From: Spisula solida
Lineage: Eukaryota; Mollusca; Bivalvia; Venerida; Mactridae
Assembly: GCA_947247005.1 (NCBI GenBank)
Contig: OX365954.1
Span: 4,666,001 to 4,730,000, forward strand
DNA length: 64,000 bases
Direction of reading: 5' to 3'
Part shown: piece by piece, positions 59,201 to 64,000 of the stretch
Layout of the letters: each line of letters begins with the position of its first letter
Numbering within the stretch: position 1 is the stretch's first letter
Made by a program: the position numbers and the translations under genes
Notes under the pieces: generated by a model
What the model saw: the letters and a program-made list of their open reading frames with translations, nothing else
Told to the model about the DNA's origin: nothing
The model's database searches: none

Positions 59201-59248
59201 AACAACACAGACATGATTTCAGCTGCTGAAGCACATGATGTGGGGTGA
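44092..59248 (-). CDS. TKT: Transketolase, 11 coding exons (first coding exon outside or not found)
   Basis: Cytosolic thiamine-diphosphate enzyme of the non-oxidative pentose phosphate pathway; it moves two-carbon ketol units between sugar phosphates. Eleven exons join in one frame with GT-AG introns to about 595 residues ending at TAA (44092); animal TKT is about 620-630, so only about 35 N-terminal residues are missing. Motifs in order: [23 protein letters not shown], the thiamine-diphosphate motif GDGE with Asn about 29 residues on (DVNRLGQSD), [25 protein letters not shown], the catalytic-Glu block [46 protein letters not shown] and TVEDHY. The segment lost in TKTL1-type paralogues is present, so this is a typical TKT. 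Introns are rich in repeats; intron 50323-53219 duplicates a splice site many times. Confidence 0.95.
44277..45258. other. TKT intron 11
   Basis: AT-rich. It holds a short duplicated segment (GTGCAGAGACTATA...TTAATCTCGTGT near 45100 and 45172) and no other recognised feature. Confidence 0.5.
45259..45475 (-). CDS. TKT: TKT exon 11
   Basis: 217 bp: [28 protein letters not shown] to TVEDHYEWG. Donor GTATGT. Start of the C-terminal transketolase domain. Confidence 0.95.
45590..46120 (+). mobile_element. Hairpin-ended repeat, family 4 (in TKT intron 10)
   Basis: Starts near 45597 with GACAAGAAAAGCTGTCCACG and the hairpin GCTGT-CCACGA-ACAGC; ends with the arms TAGCTTC...GAAGCTA and AAAAGG near 46090-46120. 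Internally, phrases such as ATGATGGTGAACAAG / ATGATGTTAAACAAAGAATAC and AATGCACTTTGAAGAT occur twice. The end plan matches families 1 and 2. Confidence 0.5.
46130..46300. repeat. Short GATAACC minisatellite
   Basis: Units of about 22 bp, CTGATAACCAGCGGTCATGA and CTGATAACCATCGGTC, alternate roughly seven times. Confidence 0.85.
46480..46700. repeat. Dispersed inverted-repeat unit with GTTGTTGCTCTACAGAGG arms
   Basis: ACCTCTGTAGAGCAACAGCC (46612) and GGTTGTTGCTCTACAGAGGT (46666) are inverted arms of about 20 bp. A further related CTCTATCGAGCAACAACTG is at 46541. Related sequence occurs at 20360-20395, 23314-23353 and 59052-59092. Confidence 0.6.
46913..47127 (-). CDS. TKT: TKT exon 10
   Basis: 215 bp: [40 protein letters not shown] to GKAK. 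Donor GTAATT. Confidence 0.95.
47128..47711. other. TKT intron 9
   Basis: Nothing recognised apart from AT richness. Confidence 0.5.
47712..47919 (-). CDS. TKT: TKT exon 9 (catalytic Glu)
   Basis: 208 bp: [12 protein letters not shown], whose Glu is the conserved activator of the thiazolium, then [18 protein letters not shown] and GSHAGISIG. Donor GTAAGT. Confidence 0.95.
48188..48301 (-). CDS. TKT: TKT exon 8
   Basis: 114 bp, phase 0: [15 protein letters not shown] and [18 protein letters not shown], donor GTAAGT. Confidence 0.95.
48302..48849. other. TKT intron 7
   Basis: AT-rich; no repeat or gene recognised. An 89-codon open frame here has no support. Confidence 0.5.
48850..49046 (-). 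CDS. TKT: TKT exon 7 (domain linker)
   Basis: 197 bp: [18 protein letters not shown], then a variable linker to YKLGEQ. Donor GTATTA is weak. It links the PP and Pyr domains. Confidence 0.9.
49085..49275 (+). mobile_element. tRNA-derived SINE-like repeat in TKT intron 6
   Basis: A B-box-like CAGGTTTGATCGC (49141-49153) lies about 40 bp after an A-box-like AGCCTAGTGTT. It is followed by a pyrimidine-rich (TCTC) stretch and a body ending near 49275. This is the usual layout of molluscan tRNA-related SINEs; not matched to a named family. Confidence 0.5.
49526..49656 (-). CDS. TKT: TKT exon 6
   Basis: 131 bp: [14 protein letters not shown] to [12 protein letters not shown], donor GTACCG (GT kept, rest weak). 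Confidence 0.9.
49800..50110 (+). mobile_element. Hairpin-ended repeat family 2, copy 2 (5'-truncated, in TKT intron 5)
   Basis: The body AGTATGAAAGCATTGTAGCAAGCCATATTCATG and the end hairpin built on ATCTATCGATA followed by GGGGCATAAAAAAGG match the copies at 26466-26750 and 60893-62297. Confidence 0.65.
50131..50322 (-). CDS. TKT: TKT exon 5 (thiamine-diphosphate motif)
   Basis: 192 bp: [16 protein letters not shown] to [10 protein letters not shown] and KAFG, donor GTAAGT. The acceptor TTTTACAG and the first coding bases of this exon are tandemly repeated upstream at 50323-51375. Confidence 0.95.
50323..51375 (-). repeat. 68-bp tandem array built from the TKT exon 5 splice acceptor
   Basis: About 15 tandem units follow (on the plus strand) the real exon 5 start. 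Each unit reads, on the minus strand, an AT-rich tract, then TTTTACAG or a close variant, then about 33 bases copied from the exon start ([11 protein letters not shown]), then TAG. Later units vary at one or two bases (CCGTCACC for CCATCACC; one has lost a base). The array clearly derives from the exon boundary by tandem duplication. Confidence 0.95.
51465..52950. repeat. 36-37-bp minisatellite, about 40 copies, TKT intron 4
   Basis: The unit is CCTTGGGTCCTTATTTCATT then GTGTAAATGTTCACAAA, with variants CACATTGGGTCC and TAATTTCATTATG arranged in larger blocks. Non-coding. Confidence 0.95.
53220..53317 (-). CDS. TKT: TKT exon 4
   Basis: 98 bp: [20 protein letters not shown] then FDKS plus two bases (GA). 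Donor GTAAGG. The split codon with exon 5 gives Asp. Confidence 0.95.
53710..53823 (-). CDS. TKT: TKT exon 3
   Basis: 114 bp, phase 0: [15 protein letters not shown] to LEGHPTP, donor GTAAGT. Substrate and cofactor region of the N-terminal PP domain. Confidence 0.95.
53985..54140 (+). repeat. Dispersed repeat, copy 2
   Basis: Matches 1695-1840: 'attgtctgaacagg', 'tagtttagcattg', 'ggttttacac' and 'gcgtcactctatt' in the same order. A related 'tatgctcagctgtttctgtcg' block is at 55790. Confidence 0.55.
54706..54790 (+). repeat. tRNA-like fragment or SINE head
   Basis: AAGCTCAATGGTTAAGAGC resembles a tRNA D-arm / A box, and GGGTTTCAAATCTG (54758-54771) resembles a T-arm / B box about 40 bases on. 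The stems do not pair well enough to call a working tRNA gene. Confidence 0.4.
57269..58911 (+). mobile_element. Hairpin-ended tandem-repeat element, copy D, in TKT intron 2
   Basis: Starts AACAAGAGGGCCCAAAGGGCC and ends with the hairpin TGTCAC-TTTG-TGACA followed by GGTGAGCTAAAAAA. Besides the usual 145-bp-type units it has gained a separate inner array (57600-58450) and a GGAC-rich run just before the end hairpin (58815-58850). Same family as copies A-C. Confidence 0.8.
57600..58450. repeat. Inner array with tRNA-like T-arm units
   Basis: Six units of about 100-120 bp (short in the middle) each contain ATGGTTCCAGTGGGGGTTGA then ACCCACGACC and an A-rich run. On the minus strand each unit reads GGGTTCAA(A)CCCC, which looks like a tRNA T-arm / B box. 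Poly-A runs of variable length follow each unit. Confidence 0.8.
59131..59248 (-). CDS. TKT: TKT exon 2 (GHPTSC)
   Basis: 118 bp. Acceptor TTTTCAG at 59249-59255; the first base completes a Gly codon, giving [14 protein letters not shown] and FFNTMRY. Ends SDRFVMSK at the donor GTAAGC. Confidence 0.95.
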
Positions 59249-60420
59249 CTGAAAACAATCATATACAATATAATAAGGTTAACATCTCAACCTATAGGGG
59301 ATGTTGTGTTGTGTGATGGTTTAAGATTTCACCAAAACAATTCTCAATTGTATATGGACCAGATTGATCACAAAAACTCATTTTGGTGAAAGTTAAACTG
59401 TTTGTGCCAGCCTCAAACTCACAACTTCGTCAATTTGACCAGTTACTTTAGAGTGGTACCAAAATATGCATAAATAAATTCTAACATGATGATGTGATTG
59501 TCCATGTTATGCCCACGTCTTGTGTGGGATGCCACAGTGAGCAGCAGACATGAAGGGGACTTGTCTTGTAACGGAAGTCAACATACCAGTAGGCTGCTCC
59601 GAGGCACGATCCGATATTTATACATCAAGAAAGACTTACAAACAAGAAATAATTAGCATTGTCTTTTCATAGGAGAATTTTGATACCAGAAACAACATCT
59701 ACACCAGGGAATTAGACTGTTTAATTCCATCACAAAATCTTAAGCATTTTGTATGCCCCCACACTAACATTGTGTGAGAAAAACTAGTATCATTCAGAGC
59801 TACAGATAAGCTGCGTATTGGGGTAATTACCCAATTAATTTTCTTAAAAACCCAATAGATTTTGAGAGGAGGGAGTAAGAAAAAGCAAATAGAAAATGAT
59901 GTTATAGTGAAAAATAGTACATAAAAGACCAATAACCCAATTAGTTTTATTAAATACCCAATTAGAATTTGTCAAAACCCAAATAAAATTGAAACTTGGG
60001 GGTAAAATACCCAATTGCCTAAAACCTTATCTGTTGCTCGGATCATTGTGATGTTGGGATATCTGAAAGGATGAGTTAACTAGGGAAATATGGTATACTA
60101 TAATTTATAAGTAAACAGGTTGACCATCACTTTCTACCTCTCTTGATCATAAAGTTGCATGTCATGGATTTGGACACCACCATAGCAGATCCAGTTACAA
60201 ATCTCACACTACAATGAATCCAATTAAACAAACAGGATACGATACTATAACCTGTGACACAGAATCATAATGACATCATAACATGACAACCTGGTGATAT
60301 ACATGTAACAGTAGTAATCACTGTTCACTGGTAAATGTGAGAATGAACAGCTGACAGCAGGCAGTGTTTGAAATATTATTGAAAATTTTCCTACAATGAT
60401 ACGTTTACCTATTTTAAAAA
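59249..60420. other. TKT intron 1, near part
   Basis: The region upstream of exon 2. No exon 1 was recognised. TACCCAATTA-type repeats occur at 59820-60010. Confidence 0.5.
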
Positions 60421-60423
60421 AAA

Positions 60424-60813
60424 CAAGAGTCATGAGAGACGGGTGATGGTGATGACCGGGTCATGACCCAAGTGGGGTGTTTGTCATAGAACTATGCAAA
60501 AGACAGTTATGTTGCTTGGGCATCTATTCAACTATGAAGTTTCAAATTTATGTCTCCAATACTGCACAAGTTATGGCTGTGGCAAGCATTAAGTATGAAA
60601 AGTTACAAAGGGCCATAACACAAATATGCAATAAAGTATTAAGGCTCTTTGGCACTGCACTTCCCCTCTACCTCAATGAGATATATTCATCCATATAGTT
60701 TCAAATTGATATCTCCAATACTGTATGAATTTTGGCCTGGACAAGAATATAGTATGAAAAATTACAAAGGACGATACCTCTAAAAATATGCTCCTCAAAA
60801 TTTTCAGGAGCAT
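60424..60813 (+). mobile_element. Hairpin-ended repeat, family 3
   Basis: Starts AACAAGAGTCATGAGAGACG and ends with TATGCTCCT-CAAAATTTTC-AGGAGCATAAA. It contains two related inner blocks (TTTCAAATTTATGTCTCCAA at 60539 and TTTCAAATTGATATCTCCAA at 60700). About 390 bp, non-coding; same end plan as families 1, 2 and 4. Confidence 0.6.
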
Positions 60814-60892
60814 AAATATGGTTCAACTGCTGAACACCTCTTTTCAGGATGCATGCAAGGTATCAGGTTGACAGGTATTAGTGAGAAACAAG

Positions 60893-62297
60893 ACTGCATT
60901 CAATAAACGCTTATGCCCCATGGAAGCCTTGTCTAGGGGTGACTATTGAGTCAAATTTTGACTATTGCAATACTATTGATATTGCTGAAAGTACTATTGC
61001 GATACTACTGTATTGCTGGAAACTAGCTATTGCGATACTACTGTATTGCTGGAAACTAGCTATTGCGATACTACTGTATTGCTGGAAACTAGCTATTGCG
61101 ATACTATTGTATTGCTGGAAACTATTGCGATACTATTGCAATAGTTATTGCCAAGATTTGAAAACCAGATATTAACTTGTAAATGCAAATTTGCACTGTG
61201 TAAGATATCACATTTTGTACAACATAAAAATCTACTATTTGTGGAAATGATTTAAAATGAGTATGACAGAAATAGATTAATAAAATTAAGGCTATATTGG
61301 TCAATTGTGCCAATTTGTGGCTGTTTTGATATGTGTGGTTATTTACAATTAGTTTTTTAACGAAAACGGAAGTTGTTTTTTATTAATAATAAACTTTATT
61401 TATAAAACGGGAACTATCGTAACTATCGATTGTTGAGCTAACTATCGGCGATAGTTATTGGATCAAGACTTTTACTATCGATCCATACTATCGGGACCCT
61501 CGGAATCGCAATGCATCGATATTTCGATGCATCGGCCCACCCCTTGCCTTGTCCATAAAAAAAGCTAAGTCAATCAGGCGCCATAATTCTGTTAAAATGT
61601 TGGATAGTGTTACATGGCTTTGATAATGTACGAGGCTTATGATTGTAAACCAGATTGTCAAGTTTGAAGGCAACGCTTGATGTAAGATGAAATTTTTGTT
61701 AAGAATTGGATGCTTATTTAGTCTAAGTCCAAAATTAGGTCAATGTGAAGATCAAAATGAGGTTAAGTGATATAGGTGTGAGGAGAATGTCAAATACAAC
61801 ATCCATGCAAATATGAAAGCTTTGTAGCAATCCATATTAATGCTAGAAGAAACGGTCAATATGGGTTATTAAACCAAGAATTTGGCCTTTCAATAAGTCT
61901 AAATCCAAAATTAGGTCAAGGTGAAGGTCAAAATGGGGTTAGGTGATACAGACGTGTGGAGAGTGTTCATATAAAACATCCATGCAAGTATGAAAGCTTT
62001 GTAGCAAGCCATATCAATGCTAGAAGAAACGGTCAATTTGGGTTAACAAAGAATTTGGCCCTTCAATAAGTCTAAGTCCAAAATTAGGTCAAGGTGAAGG
62101 TCAAAATAGGGTTAGGTGATACAGGCGTGTGGAGAGTGTTCATATACAACATACACAACATCCATGCAAGTATGAAAGCTTTGTAGCAAGCCATATCAAT
62201 GCTAGAAGAAACGGTCAATTTTGGTTAACCAGGACAAATGGACAGGTGAATCACTATATGCCTCCCGATCTATCGATACAGGGGCATAAAAAGGTGA
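60893..62297 (+). mobile_element. Hairpin-ended repeat family 2, copy 3, split by a hAT-type element
   Basis: Starts AACAAGACTGCATTCAATAA and ends with a hairpin around GATCTATCGATA then GGGGCATAAAAAGG. Its body, with about three units of roughly 170-190 bp (GTAGCAAGCCATATCAATGC...GAAGGTCAAAAT), continues on both sides of the insertion at 60934-61545. Confidence 0.75.
60934..61545. mobile_element. hAT-type non-autonomous element with 8-bp target duplication
   Basis: Flanked by GCCTTGTC at 60926-60933 and 61546-61553, a perfect 8-bp duplication. Ends TAGGGGTG and CACCCCTT are inverted; the right end carries GGGCCGATGCATCG on the minus strand, a common hAT-type terminus. An uninterrupted version of the target exists near 26690-26715. 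The inside holds a 33-bp tandem repeat (GCGATACTACTGTATTGCTG, about five copies at 60990-61140) and TATCG-rich palindromes. No transposase. Confidence 0.85.
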
Positions 62298-63500
62298 AAG
62301 AATAAAAGCTTAAAGAAAGTTTAGTTTCTCATCATGTTAGAGCCATGTGAAATGACATTCATGGACATGTCATACTGCATTGTCATGTGTCTCAAAAAAT
62401 GCAGGACACAATGCATGGCAAAGGTACGACTATGCAATATGACACTCGATAACAACGCGATACAATGTTGGACAATATGATACAACATGTCATGCAATTT
62501 TTTTTGGCTCTAGGTGTATATTGACAAAGGTCTCATTGCACTGTCATGTACCTGAGCCCCATGCTTGCGTCGAATGGTATTGTCAAATCGCAAAATCATA
62601 TCACATTATCAGACAACATTTGGCATGGCACCAAGTTGACCAACAGGATTCCATAGCATTAGCTATGTGAAAAACTTCTCAGCAAAAGAATTTCTTCTTG
62701 ATGATGAAAACAAATGGCCGACAGGCACCAGGCTAGCACAGTTGACAGAGCTACAGACTACTTATACCTGGGGTCTTGCCTCTACGCCCAGCCCCTAAGG
62801 TTCCAGACCTCTGGAAAGTTTAAAAAATCGATCGGACACGGTTCGACAACATTTAAAATCTGCCGGTCCTATACACCTTTCAGAGATTTTGCATACTAAA
62901 CTCACCGTGACCTGAAAGTCAGTCGATAACATACCAGTTGTTACATCAAGTTTAAACTAATATCAATACTTCGTTTCCGTCAAGAACGAGCGCTTTATAA
63001 CCAGTTTCACGCTGAAATTATTTGTTGTGAAGCCATGTTTATTTTCCACTTCAGTGAATTATGTCACACCCGCGTTGATTGGTTGAACTGGACCAACAAA
63101 AACGTGTGTAACATATTAAATGCATGTAGATGAACGCGAGTAGTATTAATACTTTGTATTTAATGTGACAACTCGTATACAAATGTCAGGTCAAGCTTGA
63201 GATAAGCGTCGGACAGTCGGACTGCATTTTCGAATGATTGGGTCGGACTTGGTCAAAATTTGCCAGTCAGGACTGTTGAACTGACGGTTTTCCAGAAGTC
63301 CCAATTTACTTTAAGTTTAATATAAATTAAGCAAAATTTTAGGACATTAGGTCAGACTTCCCGATAGTCGTAGAACACCTGTCTGACCGACGGTCTGCCA
63401 CACTTGAAGAAACTTTTAGACCGGAAAGTAATCTGTCAGACCGAATTGCTTTTGGCACAAATCAACAATTTCCCTTTATAATATAGGGTATTCTATTAAT
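62298..63500. other. Intergenic or TKT intron 1, no gene recognised
   Basis: GACAATATGATACAACATGTC-type imperfect repeats occur at 62360-62650, and CGGACTTGGTC / CAGTCGGACTG motifs at 63200-63430. No convincing TKT exon 1 was seen. Confidence 0.45.
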
Positions 63501-63502
63501 AT

Positions 63503-64000
63503 ACGAGGGTCGTTCATTTAATACCCGGACGATCGCCATAGCGCTTGATTGAAACATACAAATGTAATAAATTTTCCTTTAATAAGACTTACTCACCAAC
63601 CTGATAATTCGACAAAATTTGGTTTAATTTTACCTAACCGAAAACAAACTGTGGTTACTATAGTAACCCAACTACGGCCAACCGGCCCAGTCCAAGTTTT
63701 CAGTGAAATGTAAAGGTTGATATGACAGGATGCGTGGTATAGTAGCTTATTTTCAACGGAAAACATCATATAACGTTATGTCTACATCTAAGTTATGTTA
63801 TACAACGTTTGATGACATTTCTATACTGTTACTGTGCTTGAGGCGCTGTTTATTGACAACGGGCGTGTTTCCGTTAATATCGCAATGAAATCGAATTTGT
63901 TCGGGGGGAAAGTCGATTATGATACAATTTCGTAAAAGTATTAGTCATACACCTGTAAAACTAAAGAATCTATTAGAGAAGACTTTTGGGAATATTCTCA
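63503..64000 (+). mobile_element. Mariner-like element end (partial)
   Basis: TA followed by CGAGGGTCGTTCATTTAATA and CCCGGACG is typical of a mariner-type terminus. The rest lies beyond the window, so neither the other end nor a transposase can be seen. Confidence 0.45.

Noticed and set aside
62880..62930. TKT exon 1 candidate on the minus strand (short ATG frame before GTGAGT)
   Set aside because: Too short, does not end in the GG required by exon 2, and does not resemble the TKT N-terminus.

Overview
This is an animal nuclear DNA window, most likely from a bivalve mollusc. It has GT-AG introns, AT-rich intergenic DNA, CR1-like LINEs, Tc1/mariner, pogo and hAT-type elements, and many hairpin-ended repeats carrying tandem arrays of a kind known from bivalves (the pearl / Helentron-associated group). 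The species cannot be named from sequence alone. Many open frames begin at TTG or GTG, not ATG, so several ORF starts below are only where the frame opens.

One conserved host gene is clear: transketolase (TKT) on the minus strand. Eleven coding exons lie between 59248 and 44092 and give about 595 residues in one continuous frame. Only the first coding exon (about 35 N-terminal residues) is missing; it is probably beyond 64000. A second host gene candidate on the plus strand (18444-20401) has three in-phase exons for a small secreted cysteine-rich protein; its first exon was not found.

Layout. 1-1039: end of a tandem-repeat element. 2061-3030: 53-bp minisatellite. 3217-4586: second copy of the hairpin-ended tandem-repeat element. 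6001-15662 and upstream: a nearly complete CR1-like LINE (minus strand, ORF1 and ORF2 open), split in its 3' UTR by a 4-kb inverted-repeat element (6169-10157) that itself contains a Tc1/mariner-type element (7093-7965). 17640-24310: LINE tails, the secreted-protein gene, a pogo-like element with a SINE inside, and small palindromic MITEs. 24312-29500: unique or AT-rich DNA with an inverted pair of CRE-like sequences and one dispersed repeat. 29652-34988: a very young LTR element whose only ORF is a CCHC-knuckle gag-like protein. 34989-38870: simple and tandem repeats. 38880-43155: a second, 5'-truncated and broken LINE with a hairpin-ended element inserted in its endonuclease region. 44092-59248: TKT, with introns full of repeats. 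59249-64000: dispersed repeats, a hAT-type element with a perfect 8-bp target duplication, and a mariner-like end.

Most unusual points: (1) the TKT intron before exon 5 carries about 15 tandem copies of the exon's own 3' splice site plus its first coding bases, most of them leading to an in-frame stop about 12 codons in; (2) at least four repeat families in the window share one end plan (ACAAGA plus hairpin at one end, hairpin plus TAAA at the other); (3) LTRs differing by about two events around an interior with no recognisable pol; (4) a three-level nest of mobile elements.
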